From the NCBI RefSeq assembly GCF_032362555.1, contig NC_083510.1, forward strand, positions 8,087,501-8,151,500: 64,000 nucleotides of DNA, written 5' to 3'. This DNA is from Amyelois transitella (lineage: Eukaryota; Arthropoda; Insecta; Lepidoptera; Pyralidae). Positions 21,026-33,800 of this stretch are shown piece after piece (the stretch's first letter is position 1; every line of letters begins with the position of its first letter). The notes under the pieces were generated by a model. The model had not been told where the DNA came from and did not search any database. It saw only the letters and a list, made by a program, of their open reading frames with translations. The position numbers and the translations under genes are program-made.

Positions 21026-23564
21026 CTAATTTGTCAACTTGGTGTCTTTGCTTCCGATTAATTCATAGCGGTATCTCATATACATGACTTTCATCCTGTC
21101 CCATACATTCTCAAATGAATCCATAGCTGGCCTAACATCGAGCAAGGCAAATTCATATTTGTTATCAATTTCACCTCCATCATAATAATCTATGATATAG
21201 CGGACATCCTTTCCACATCTGTCTACAATCCAATCGTGACGGTCAAATGGCAACTCATACCTGAAAATATAAATAAAATCACCATAATTCGATGTTAACA
21301 TAAAACACTATCTGCTAATACAGCTCTGCCACTTGAATTCCCATATTTCCTGTTCCTGTGGGAATTCCAAGGGGAAAATGTTACTCTCAACTGAACATAT
21401 ATACTATCTCCAAACCAAATTTAGTCAAAATCAGTCCAGTACAGTTGATTCAAAAATAATTTTATAATATTCGTATAGGTGGTTGTACACGGCTCACATG
21501 GTTGAGATAGCCCTGAAGTAAATTCGAGAGACAGCAATAACATTCTTGCTTTGAACTAAACCACAAATCCAAAGTTGACCTTTAGTTAGATGTAAATTAA
21601 AGTATTCTGTTTGAACAGGGACTTGGATGAATGCAGAGTCGTTCAAGTTTATAACATAAGGGAAATCAATTGGGCTAGTGTGGGTTGGTGTTTCGCCATC
21701 ATCTTTATAGTTAGTAAAAAAGTTAAGGTGAAATGGAGCAGTATCTATTTGTACATACCCTAGTAAAGAGCGCAGACGTGCCCTAGGGCTGTATTGAGTA
21801 GCTTTGCCTCCAAAACTCTTGAGCCTGGGGTGACCACATTCTTTGGCATGCAAAGCCTCCCATTTCAACACTTCTTGCCAAGCCTAAAAAAAGGAAAGTA
21901 ACATGTAAATCCAGCAGTAGTGGTGAAATAGTTTACAGCTTATGCCTAACATCATATTTATGGGATTAATAGGTCATTGACTACATTATAAAGATCTTAC
22001 TATCATACTCTACTGAAAATTCTGAAACCAATAATTGACACAATAATCTGCCTCAGTTATATTGTGGTTATCTTTATGTGCACACTTACTATACAAATAT
22101 GTGCTTTTAGTTAATCTTATCTTGCCTGTTAATCTTTAAACCCTACATATAAGTAAAAATTTAATAAAATATAGCTATATTCACTGAAGGTTATTGGTTT
22201 TGTCCAAATATTGATGGAATTATCATACATATTAATGGTGATAAAATTGTTTTAAGTACCTGTTCATTATTGGCATTGTGAATTTTAATGATGTCATCCA
22301 TATCTTTGGGCTTGATGTCTTCATCCTTCCAGCGCCAACCTTTCCTCAGCATAGCATTCCAAAACATCTGTTGGCTCGGGTACACCCAGAATTCTGTGGA
22401 GCCATCAGGCATAGCACGAGGAATTGTAGAGACTTGCCTGTTGGTAGGCAATGGGAAAGGTTGATCAGGTGAAGGTTGTTGATTTGCTGGTGGCATCTGA
22501 AAATTTACAAACCAATACATACATAAAATCACACCTCTTTCCCGAAGGGGTAGGCAGAGACTACCTCATTCCACTTGCCACGATCTCTGCATACTTCCTT
22601 CACCTCATCCACATTCATAACTCTCTTCATGCAAGCTCGGCAGTTTCGGGTACTTTTGACCTGACCCTTTACCAGGACGTCCTTACTTTGTTTGATCAAG
22701 ATACATTCGTCTAGGTCTTCCCACTTTGACCTTTCCCTCCACACTCTCCTTGTATATCTGCTTAGTCAACCTACTTTCATTCATGCTCTCCACATTACTA
22801 AACCATCTTAACATACCCTTTTCTATTCCTGTAACTACATCTTCTTTCACATCACAACATTCCCTTATCATGCTGTTCCTTATCCGGTCACTCAATTTCA
22901 CATCCATCATATTCCTTAACGCTCTCATTTCCACTGCATTTATTCCGCTTTCGTGCTTCTTTTGCCATACCCAACTTTCACTCCCATACATTAATATCGG
23001 GACCAACACGCCCCTATGCACAGCCAGTTACAAATCAATTGGTAGCTTTATAGACCATACAAGTTACTTTAGCTTTAGAATCCTCATTATGTAGCACTAG
23101 TAGCATTCATACATTGGATGGCTATTACAGTTATTAGATCCCAAATTTGTAGTGTTGGCAGTTTTAATGCTGACCACAGGTAAAAAAGCTCTGCTTACCC
23201 AAGGTCACTTTTTTAAGGCATTGATGGTGGTTAGAATATTTTTCACAGTACACTTCAAATCGCAAAGATGTTGTAGACATTTTTCTTACAACAGCATTGC
23301 TATGTACGAAAAGATATGTTTAGCTGTCTGTAAAATCGTGAAGTAAATTAAATTTGCGTTGATTAACTTTGAGCAGGCGAAACTTACCATATTATAAGGG
23401 TTTATATCATTTCCATGTTGCACTGGGCACTCTGAAGGTGTACTCTTGGACTGATTTTGTACATTTTCTTCTTTTTTGTGCATAGGACATTCTGGTGGCG
23501 GATTACCCGACACTCCAGCAGTTTTTGTGGTCACTACCGCTTCTGCAGATACTTTATTGCCCAT
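21026..23564 (-). CDS. HCCS: Holocytochrome c-type synthase (cytochrome c heme-lyase)
   Basis: Mitochondrial intermembrane-space enzyme that joins heme covalently to the CXXCH cysteines of apocytochrome c and c1. Four exons, right to left: 23388-23564, 22260-22496, 21759-21883, 21026-21260; 257 aa (human 268). The N-terminus has two Cys-Pro heme-regulatory motifs (ECPMHK at residues 25-30, ECPVQH at 45-50). Family blocks follow: [58 protein letters not shown], then LHAKEC with His150, the position of the heme-ligating His154 of the human enzyme. [12 protein letters not shown] is followed by [20 protein letters not shown] and [20 protein letters not shown] near the end. Intron 1 contains a LINE fragment. 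The exon 3 donor (AGG|GTATGT) was set by homology, because the frame stays open past it. Confidence 0.95.
22524..23020 (-). mobile_element. LINE 3' fragment with reverse-transcriptase-ORF C-terminus
   Basis: In intron 1 of HCCS, same strand. The translated remnant in two frames shows [60 protein letters not shown] and, after a frame change, [20 protein letters not shown], the typical C-terminal end of a non-LTR retrotransposon polyprotein frequent in arthropods. The 3' end reads GTCTCTGCCTACCCCTTCGGGAAAGAGGTGTGATTTTATG-like sequence (reverse complement of 22526-22565) and ends in TATG repeats. Frameshifted and 5'-truncated, so inactive. The clade is not assigned. Confidence 0.85.
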
Positions 23565-24560
23565 TGTAGATTAAATTCAAATCTTACGTAAGATACTTTA
23601 GAGGTTAGAAAAGTACATTTTGCTGTAAACGGTACAGATACGAAACTAATTCTTAGTTCAACAAAATATGTTTTTGGATAGTATAAATAGTTAAAATTTT
23701 GTAATAAGTATTTAGCACTTTTTAAAATTTTTGCCCACAGAAATATTATGGAGAAAGCTACTATATCCTCCTTAATTAGTCAGTCAGACCAGACACATTT
23801 GTGTCAAATTTTTTTTGTTTGACAATTGACAATGACGAATGGATTGAGATTACCAATATGAAAATTTTCATTGTTTTGAAAAATTGCGAACATGTAGAAT
23901 AGAACGTAGTTTTAAATGTCACGTATCGGCTCGTGCGTGGTTAATGAAATGAAAGAACCTTTACAGCATTAAAATAAAAACAAGAATAAGAAATAATATT
24001 ATGAGACTACAATACTATAAATACAAGACACAAAGCTGGGTTTAGCAGAGAACCTTTGTGTGGGTACAAGACACCTCCGTAGCGTATTAAAAAGGATGAA
24101 ATTTAAAAATATAACATAACCGACTTTAAAAAGCAAAAAAAAAAAGAATGAGTTTAATAACAATCGGTTCTAATTTGTTTTTGGTACCTACTCGATTTGT
24201 CTGTGGTCGACCTACTCTTGCCAATTTGGCATTCCGCATTGGCAGTTTGGCAGATTGAATTGAATTCGATTGGGTTTGTTGTGTTACACCTATGGCTAGG
24301 GTTTTTTTATTCTTTTGGTTTTCTCAATTCTTTCGTACTGCGGAATTGCAATTGAAGAATTTCCTTTCGCTTTGCATTTCCAATAATATTAGTTAATTAT
24401 TTTTGGTGCCGTGCCTTGATGAAATTATTGGAGTGGTTTATGAAACATTTGGTGTATTAAGTATATAGAAAATATAGAATGTGGTAAAAACTGACGACAT
24501 TGATCACGCTATAATCTCTACAGATTTGAACAATATTTTAACTTGAATGGGAATAAAAAT
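23565..24560. promoter_or_regulatory. Bidirectional upstream region, HCCS and Nudix gene
   Basis: The two genes start head to head 996 bp apart. Near HCCS (23802-23831) are three TGTCA/TGACA motifs in 30 bp. Nearer the Nudix gene (24219-24257) is GCCAATTTGGCATTCCGC followed by ATTGGCAGTTTGGCAGATTG, with several TTGGC/GCCAA half-sites. No conserved core promoter element could be placed with confidence. Confidence 0.45.
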
Positions 24561-27500
24561 ATGAAAGATATGAATTCGTTAGGCCAGAACAGCATTTCAG
24601 ACTTGTTGAAATTAGCCAGAAAATTCAACTGTTTTTACTTGTCAGGTACCTATGTCAATATTTTTATGTTGTTTACATAATGCGGTGGCAAAAATTTTTA
24701 AGTATTTCACGTGATATTATATTGCAGGTTTACATCAAGGAGTATGTAAACCATTTATAGTGGCTGGTCGCCAAGTTGGTCTTATTAGATCCGATGTTAT
24801 GAAACATCTTCAAAGATTTCCTGAGGTAAAGGCATAAAATAAAATTATTAAATTAACTTTTATAAAAAGATCTGGAATTAGATGTACATCTTAGGAATAA
24901 GAGCAATTTTTCACTGGTTGCTTTTTGTTATTTTTCCCAATTGGCTTGAGTTAACACTTGGCTGCTTAAAATATTTTTGAATATCATTAGTAGAAAACTT
25001 ATAAAAAAGTTACCTTTTTTTTGCAGATATTCAGTATTAATGATAAATATGTGGAGCTTAATCCAGCATTTCGTGATTATAAAGAAAGAACAAATAAAGT
25101 TGCTGAAGTTTTAAACAAATTAAGAAAAGAAAATGAAATTTGTGCTCTAAAAGGTTGGAGAGATGAGGTTTGTATTGCAATTTGATTTTTATCAATATGA
25201 TGATTTTTAAAGTTCTTAGTGAAGTGTTGTAGTATAGTTTTAGAATAAAAGCATAGCTTAGAATATTGAAGTATATGCCCTTGTATCCTTAATAAGTATG
25301 GCATGGCTTCATATTCATTGATTTATTCCAAGAACACAAGTGTATTTTTATTCATTTAAATTAGTCAATTATTGATTTTTTGCTAGCCTTGCTATTATAT
25401 CATTATCAAGAAGCATTTAAATAAAAATCATATTTGCTGCTTGAATAAAACTTTTTTTTTTCATAGCCTATTATTTTTGAAATTACCAAAATATTTTTGT
25501 TCTTAGTGTTTTGAAGTAAGTACGCCATTCTATCATGAGAGCCTGCTGGAAATGGACCGCAGTGCCATTTGCCTGTTTGGAATCAGAAATTACGGTGTCA
25601 GTGTTACTGGATACTTGCAGCATCCCACCAAAGGATTGTGTATTTGGCTGCAACAAAGAAGTTTTACTAAACAAACTTGGCCAGGTAAGTTGAATCAATA
25701 TAAATCCATGCTAATACCATAAAAAGGAAATACCTATTTGTAATTATTTTTTATAAATAACAAATAAAATTTATAACTAATAAACACAAATGTATGTGGT
25801 ATATTTTAACAAATGGGTCAATTTTGAGAAAGATCCTCAGAAAAACATAAGCTAATTTTTTTCAGAAGATTCCCGATAGAACAGGGAATAATGGAAATTT
25901 AAATTGAACAGTGTTGGAGCTGCAGTTATCAACAGCAGGTCACAAATGAAAATAAAATTATTCTATCTGTAACCTTTAATTGACCTGTAATGGCTCTTAT
26001 TTGATTCTGACCATCTGTATTTTAATGAATTTGTGAAAATTGGCATTCTTAATTGGTAACTACTAAAAGAAATGGAGATTTTGATTCGAAGTCATTAATT
26101 TTAAAAGAGAAGAAAAAAAATAAAACTAAAATAGAAAATAATAAAAAAGAAATATATAAAACTGCAAGTGATTTCTTTTGAAATAAGTAGCTCCTTTGTA
26201 CTAGAATAACTGCAATAAATGCTCCTGTATATAATTTTGTGTACATCAATCAATAAATAAATATTTAGTCTTCTCCAAGTCATGGATACATACTATGGAT
26301 TTATTTATGGGGTAGTAGCTGTTTCATATTAAGTATTTTCAGTACATAACAAAATTACTGGCCATTAAAATTACATGTGGGCCTTCTGCCTGTTGCCCTA
26401 CTTAACAATACAAAATAAAAAATACTTATAGATTTTTGGACATAATAATTAATAATGTATTTCAGCGACAAATTACATTGAACTCTTGACCTTGTATGAC
26501 TATTTATCTCCACAGATATAATAAATTAGACTTGGACCAGACAACTGGAATATTTTTTTCCGTATATAGTTTCTTTATACGAAATTTGGATGACAAGGGC
26601 GATTTGAGGTCAAAGGTGGTGTTTTCCGCGTTGTAGAGTTCGTAGTCGTATGAAAAAGAAAAATTATAAAAAATCAATCCTTTTCATTGTGTTAGTATTG
26701 TTTGGCTTCAAACTTATTCATATTACTAATATGGAGTGATACACAAAAAAAATGGTTGATAAATGTTTACAGTTTGCATACTCCACTGTGTTTCTCTGGG
26801 CACAAATTTTCACTGTGCTTTTCTTTGCATAATTAATAAAAGACATTTTTCTGTTTCCTAGGCAAATGGGATTGTTTTGTGAGCGGCGGTCTCGCTGTTG
26901 GCTATGGCATATTAGAGACAACTATCAAAGAAGCGGCTGAGGAGGCTTCTGTCGAAGGAGATCTGGCTAAAAAACTAATCCCAGCTGGCTGTGTTAGGTT
27001 AGTTATTATTTACATACATAGTCATATTCCTTGCAGAGCAGGCAATGTCAACAGTCTTGAATAGGTTGAAAGGCCACGTTCAGCTGTGGCTAAATGATGG
27101 AATTTAGATTTAAATAGTGACAGGTTACTAGCCCATCGCGTACATGAGAATCCCAAAGTTATTCGCCTTTCCTTGAGTCGCTTTTTACGTCATCTGTGGG
27201 AAAACTATGGAGTGGTCCTATTTTAAACTGCCGGGAACCACCGGGAAATTATTGGTGTATTAGCTGGACGTCGATTTCGCACGACGTCGATTTTATCGAG
27301 ACCTACGCTTTTATTCGCATAAAATCGATCCAACAGTTATTACCTGGCTTTTCTTCGCATTACATCGATTCATCCAATAAAATTTTAAAACTTTATAAAT
27401 TAAAAGAATCTACAATGTTTTTGCAGTACAATCGAGCGAAAAAAGAATATATATAGGTAGGTAATAAGGAAGTATACAGAGATCGTGGCAATGGAAAGAG

Positions 27501-30500
27501 GTAGTCTCTGCCTACCCCTCCGGTAAAGAGGCGTGATTTTTATGTATGTAGGTAATAATAATTTTGTTGTATTCTTTTAAATGTGTAGGTTCCTGCACCT
27601 TCCATGCAAGTATTTATGAAAACTTAAATATTACATAGTACAAACAGCTCTAACAGCACACGACGTTGAACACACGAGAGAACTGCGCTTGGTTTAGAAA
27701 TTTCCTGTCGTCCTATTGGAGGATGACAGTCGTACGACTAAATGTCGAACCAATGATAATAGGAGATAACGGTGATAAAAAAAATCACATTTTTTAAATG
27801 TTCTACCTAGCTTTGATTATGTTAGTCGTGTTCCTATTGATACTTATATTTTTTTTAAAGGTTTAAGGAGTAAAATTTTAGTCCTAAACCTTTGTAAAAA
27901 TCTATGCGTCTGGGATTTTTAAGCAAACGGCTTCTAAACTAAATCTTTCCAATGTCTCTGGATAATTAAACAAAGGTCGCTATAATCTGTTTATTTAACG
28001 TTATATTACCTGTTGATTGAAATATAAAAATTTAAATAAAAATGTTGTGTTTGACTGTACCTTTCTTATGTTGGAAAGTAGTAAAACAATAGAATCGACT
28101 TTATGAGAATACAATCATAAGCGGATCGACGTCACGAGAATGCAAACACGGATGGATCGACGTTGTGCGAAATCGACGTCCAGCGAATACACCAAATTAT
28201 TTGATATTAAATTTTTTTTAAATATGGATGAAGCGAAAGAAATATGCAGGTATCATAGCAAGTGGAAACATGTAGTCTCTGCCTACCTCTCCGTGAAAGA
28301 AGCGCGATCTTTATGTATGTTTCATCATGGCTTTAAACATACATAAATTTAGCTAGAAACTAAAAGTTCAACCATTGTTATAAAGAGCAAGAATGACAAG
28401 TTTTTTTACTTTCTATAAAGATTGATCAATGTATGGAACATTGATCAACTTTTTTGATAGATTTTATAGATACAGCTCAATAAAGTACGATAAAAAGTTT
28501 TGAGGTCAAACAATAATGCTAGTACATTCACTCGTGTGATTTAGCTAGATCTGTCTGTGAATTAAATCTTATCATTTATGTTACTTTAACCATATGTTGC
28601 GCTTGCGTCCATGATTCCCATTAGGGACGCGTTGTTTTACTTTATCATCGCTATTGTAATTTACTTCATTTTTAAAACTTAAATCTAAAGATTCAGAAGA
28701 AAATATTTCTTAATGATAATTGTTATGTATCTATAATTTGAGATAAAATGTACCAATCGAAATGTATCACGAAATTAGTAATATTTATTTAGTATCTTTA
28801 TCAATTCATGAAATTGTTTCGTTAGTTTCAATATTGGACTTTTGTTCGCTGACCGTTATCTGCTGACCCCAAGAAAAATGTGTTATCAATCATAATTTAC
28901 TATTACGGCACATTACAATCAGGGACAGATTGCACGTGATAAAAATATTGATGTATGTATCTTTATTCTTTGCTAGTTTTTCTTAACTTCTTAAAAGATA
29001 CTACCAAAAATCCTAATCTAGGATGGATGACATAACCTGGGAGCCCATTATCCTGCTCTGTAGGCTAATTGTCACTACATAGTATAAAACAAAGTCGCTA
29101 TTTTAGTCTGTTTGTCTGTATGCTTAAATCTTAAAAATTACGCAACGGATTTTGATGCGGTTTTTTGTAACAGGTAGAGTGATTCAAGAGGAAGGTTTTT
29201 ATGTATAATAACATTTATAATTTTGCACCCGTGCGAAGCCGGGGCGGGTCGCTAGTTGTAGATAAATCAAAAGAACAACATCTCGTTTGTTCTTTTGATA
29301 ATAGAATAAAATGTAAAAGATCTATTCTTGCTCTCTCTTTTACGTGTTCCCAACGTGTTATCCCAAGTGGTAGAAACAATTCAGGCAGGGCCCTTGATCC
29401 GTTTATCCACATACACACTATTAATAAAGAGAAAAAAAGATTTATATTTTTCTATGTTTGTAACGAACAACCAAAAAACTATGGGACTGATTTTCACTAA
29501 AGAATAGACCCACAGAATAGACCTACGGGAGTAACATAGGCTACTCTTTTTTCTTGAATCCTCACGAGAGTGAAACTATATATTTAAAAATTGGATTCAA
29601 TAAGAACGAAAAATGGAGTTTGGGAATAGCTGTTTCTAAGATAATTTAATTTATAATTGATGTTATCTGTGTTCATTAACCTAAAAAATTGTTTCAGTTT
29701 TTTCTTCGAGAGCGAAAGGGGTCTCTTCCCTAATACGGAATATGTGTACGACTTGGAACTCCCGCTGGACTTTATGCCGCGCAACGCAGACGGTGAAGTG
29801 GAAAGTTTCGAACTGCTGACCGCAGACGAGTGTATCCAGAGGGCACTCACGCCCCAATTCAAAACCACAAGTGCCCCAGTCCTGATGGATTTCTTGATAC
29901 GTAAAGGGCATATCAATCCTGAAAATGGTAAGTGTTGACTGTGGGAATTGCATCATTATCCCATAAAATGTAGAGCTATTAAAAGTGAATTTTACTGCAT
30001 GCATCTTTTTCATTTTGACCACGTACGTTACGTAAAATAAACATCGTGATTTACACATGTGCAAACTCAAATATTATGTTTAGTAAATAACATTTCAAAC
30101 ATACAACTAAAAGGCGTGTTGTATATTTTTAAATTGATGTAAAACAATATAAATACGTTATCATTATCGTTTTTTTGATATTCGTATTTTAAAGATAAGT
30201 GGGTTTTGGCCTAAGCAAAGCTTCTCGTGAATGTCCTATGACGTTGGTGAACGAAATATGATAAGGCAAGATAACACGGTAACCTGATTCCTAATTTGTG
30301 AATAAAGGTTTTTAATTTAGCCGATTTAACAATTTTACCGCATGATTTTTTTTATTCATATTTAATTTTTTATCAGCTTTGGATAGAACCTTTAGAACTT
30401 GAAATCTTTTATCATGATTCAAGAATAAGAAGTTATTGGTGTGAGTGCCGCACGCGTCCGATTTTCTAACAGAGGAACCAGGACAGCATATATCATGGTT

Positions 30501-30871
30501 ACAAGAACAGTTGTCTAAACGTCTTTATTTTTCATGACATTCCCAACGGGCTTATACTAACGTTGATAAGGAATAAGGGGTTGTTTCCACTCTCTGTCTT
30601 TGAAATTAACGTAAAAGAAAGAGAATCGAGATAACATAAATTATTAATGCCTTGTCAAATTTTAAGGATAACCCCCACAGTAATTGATTCCTTCTCAGCA
30701 TCTTACATCACTGATGATTAGCTAATATCATACTTGATTGTTACAGAGCCAAATTACCGATACTTGGTGGAGTTGCTACATGTACCTTTGCAGTCTATAT
30801 ACAACTGGCCTTATACACTGACAAACACCATTAATAATGGAGACAACGAAAATTTATTAAATGCTAAATAG
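24561..30871 (+). CDS. DUF4743 + Nudix hydrolase, Tnr3/YJR142W type
   Basis: Relatives (Arabidopsis NUDT20/24, yeast YJR142W, the Nudix part of fission yeast Tnr3) remove phosphate from damaged forms of thiamine diphosphate; that role is inferred here from the family. Seven exons: 24561-24645, 24728-24825, 25027-25167, 25507-25684, 26862-26997, 29698-29927, 30747-30871, all in phase, 330 aa. Residues 1-130 match the DUF4743 region (CKPFIVAGRQVGLIRSDVM). The Nudix part begins near TKGLCIWLQQRS, RSFTKQTWPGKWDCFVSGG; the Nudix box spans residues 176-198 with Glu191, Glu194 and Glu195 kept. The usual Arg of REUXEE is Lys190 and the usual Gly is Ser197. The C-terminus (PNYRYLVELLHVPLQS) fits the family. 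Intron 5 (2.7 kb) is full of transposon insertions. A possible poly(A) signal AATAAA is at 31238-31243. Confidence 0.9.
27012..27245 (-). repeat. SINE-like element, degenerate
   Basis: Reverse-oriented copy recognisable by TAGTGACAGGTTACTAGCCC, GGAGTGGTCCTATTTT and CCGGGAACCACCGG. Its head is adjacent to the left end of the TIR element at 27254. Nudix-gene intron 5. Confidence 0.75.
27254..28193. mobile_element. TIR DNA element with perfect 8-bp target duplication
   Basis: 940 bp, flanked by AAATTATT at 27246-27253 and 28194-28201. The left end reads GGTGTATTAGCTGGACGTCG, continuing ATTTCGCACGACGTCGAT. The right end, reverse-complemented, reads GGTGTATTCGCTGGACGTCG, continuing ATTTCGCACAACGTCGAT: about 38 bp with two mismatches. 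Both ends are rich in GTCGAT/ATCGAC boxes. No transposase frame was seen, so it is non-autonomous. The 8-bp duplication suggests hAT or another 8-bp superfamily, but the end sequence is not one I recognise. A LINE-tail fragment lies inside it (27474-27548). Confidence 0.88.
27474..27548 (+). repeat. LINE 3'-tail fragment inside the TIR element
   Basis: GATCGTGGCAATGGAAAGAG, GTAGTCTCTGCCTACCCCTC, GTAAAGAGGCGTGATTTTTA then TGTATGTAGG: the 3' end of the LINE family seen at 22524. It was either captured by or inserted into the TIR element. Confidence 0.8.
28220..28320 (+). repeat. LINE 3'-end fragment
   Basis: TATGGATGAAGCGAAAGAAA, GCAGGTATCATAGCAAGTGG and GTAGTCTCTGCCTACCTCTC resemble the last codons and 3' end of the same LINE. 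It lies just right of the TIR element, whose insertion may have split an older repeat cluster. Confidence 0.7.
29073..29255 (+). repeat. Dispersed repeat ending GGGTCGCTAG
   Basis: CAAAGTCGCTATTTTAGTCTG through TTACGCAACGGATTTTGATG to GCGGGTCGCTAG. The same family occurs in reverse at 42760-43416, where both ends are preserved around a longer middle part. Nudix-gene intron 5. Confidence 0.7.
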
Positions 30872-33800
30872 ATTAACTTAATGCCATGTAATCGAATTTT
30901 ATAGGAAACATTTTCTCAGAACCTAGTGTTTAGAAATATTTTAAAACTATGAGTACCAATACTTAATTTTGTACCTTATTAACTCATGGTATAAGTAATT
31001 TTAGCAAAAATCTTAGCTAAGGCTCCCAGAATACTTAAGCAAACTTTAAATAATAACTTATTTAGCGAGTTTGCTGTTTATGATAGAATGATTCGGGAAT
31101 TTGACCAAATTCAGATATAGAGTACTGTTTGGATACAATGATAGCAGTGTGTATGCGCAGAATGCAAACTTCTTAAACCTCAGGCGAATTATCTATAAAA
31201 TTACTAGTTGAACATTATTTTTGCACACACTTGTACAAATAAAGTAGGAGTGAGTTTCTATACATAACAAGTATACATAATGTTTCCATTTACCATTTCT
31301 TTGTGGTTTTCATACAAAAATATAAAATATAAATCGGCATTTATATTTATTTCACAGTCAGTATTTCATGTAAGTTATGTAGTATCAACCTACTTATCAA
31401 GCTATTCGTCTTTCATCGGACAGAAATATTAGAATGTCATTCCTGATTCATATTTTTCTCTCATATTTCGCGGAGTTAGCATTACGCGCGTAAACGCTAG
31501 AAAGATGTAGGTCTGCATAGTTTAGCTAGGTATCGTTACGTTCTGTGATACTTTACCAGTTCGGTATAAGACATTATATACTATTAGTTTGATTTGTTTT
31601 CAATTTCGTGTGAATATACTTAAAAGCTTGATTGTATTTATTGTATTTTTTAATCTTGGTTTTATTAAATATTTTGTAGTCTATGAACATTTTGTAAAAC
31701 AAAATTATCAATGTATGAATGTTATTCATGTTTATTGAACATTTAGGTACTTAGGTGCTACTTTCTTACTTGGATATGTAGTACCTACTACGTTAAAAGA
31801 GACTACACGCATGTAAAATAGTCTAGTCAGTTGACAAACGGCGAAGAAATATTGGTTGATAGCTTCGTTACTTAATAAAATGTTATTTATACCATATTTA
31901 CATGTACACCGAAGGTTCAAATTAGACTGTTGGGAGGCCTATGTTATACTTAATATACGTACATTATTCGTAAACGTAGACATGAATATAATTTAATTAA
32001 AAAATTCTAAATAATACTGTTTAAGTATTATTTCAGCTGTGTCATTATGATCTAAGTTAGTTTTGTATACAAGTATCCATACGGAAGTGGCGGTATTAAA
32101 GCCAGTGATTGCCTGTAGATTATTTTATTTTTATTAAAATAATATACACGTTGAAGCCCCAACCTTCGAAAAAGTTGACACAAGTAATCACTTAAATTAA
32201 TTGATTTTGTATATTTACCCAAAAATAGTTTTTATGAGTATTATTTTGTATTACATTTTGGCACAGTTGAAATAATGGAGGTGCCGACTTTGAAACACGA
32301 TTTATGATAATACCTATAGGAATGTAGACTTGTATGCGTAAAATAAAGATGTTGAAAAATAATATACCGCTAGTTGTATTTGGCTAATTTTCGTGTTTAC
32401 AATTATTGGCAAGTAATAATGTAAGATGTGTACAAGTTTTGCACGTGAATTGTTGTGACAGTCGAAAAGGATTTTTAGATTTAATATGTCCCCAGAATGT
32501 AGGGGATGCTGTGTCAGGTTGACTGATATAATGATAAACATTTCTTGACATCAATATAAAATTCGATTAAGATGATAAAAGGCATTTTGCCCCAATTATA
32601 ATGAAATGGTAGTGGTAAGACTAAACTTGATCAATAAAGTTACTTACGGTCGCTACTTTTAAAATGATGTTTAAGTGAGCAGAGCAGAGTAATAAAGGAA
32701 AATGCATTTACTTATTAGTAAAAACAACAAAAGCAAAACGATGACGGGACTTTTAAAAATCTTGCGATAACCGGTGCGGCCTACGCCTGACTCGGCATCC
32801 TAAATTAGTTTTTGCAAGTGATGCAATAAGTAACAGCAATGAATGTCGATATTTTTATGTCTTTTTGTATTGGATAACTATATCTTGGAGAAATATTTGT
32901 CAGTAGTTACATAGCATTGGAAAATATGTTTGTAAATAGCACAGAACATCTTGAGTGGGTAACGTGGGCTTCTTATTATTGCTCTGTATCTTTAATACAC
33001 TGCTGATTACTAGTTTATCCAAATATCTTTTATCAATGAATATATCACAGTCAAAGGCAAGATGAAGTCACACGAGTGAATTTCTCTATTGTGTTTGTAG
33101 GTATACAAATTCCTCAAAAAGAAATACAAGAAATGTAAGTGGATGTGATAAATGTCAAAATATACAGATTGGCACTCACAAGTAGGTAGTTCGAGATCTT
33201 GTATAAAAGCAACAAACTTATTATTTGTAAGTTATTTTTGTGACGAGAGAAGATTCACTGCCTTGGAGTACCAAAAAGTTCCCGTATTGGCATATCTGGC
33301 AATGTCTCTTGTCAAACATCCTCTTGTACCTATTTCCAAGAATGGGAAGACTCGTTTCTAAAAAGATTTTTAAAGCGTGGGAACATTGCGGTTTTGTATA
33401 CATTTTTATAGGCCTTGTTACTGACGAAAGATTTTGTACGATATAGGATAAAGAAACGAGTGTACACATATAACCTATTTGCGATAGTAGTTATAGATAG
33501 TGTTTTCCTAAAAATTAAACAGATAAAATATGCTTAATTGTATTGTTTATTTTCAACCCCTTTTAAACCCAAAATATGAAATGAAAACAAATTTATATCA
33601 GTTGACTTTATTTTCGTTAAACGTACTAAAGTATCAGTAGCCTATTTATATTGCCTGAAAATAACAGTCTATCAACACTCGATGAAAACAAAATATATTC
33701 AAAAAGTCTAAACTTCACATGTCATCACAGTTTGTATTTCAAACACTTATGTTAAAGACGACAATAGAAAATATGTACTTACGAATGAAAAATATTTCCA

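Noticed and set aside
21494..21758. Read-through of HCCS exon 3 into the intron (open for 88 codons)
   Set aside because: The conserved block continues only in the next exon ([10 protein letters not shown]), and AGG|GTATGT is a good donor; the extension resembles nothing in the family.
22726..23094. 122-codon plus-strand frame in HCCS intron 1
   Set aside because: It is the shadow of the minus-strand LINE fragment.
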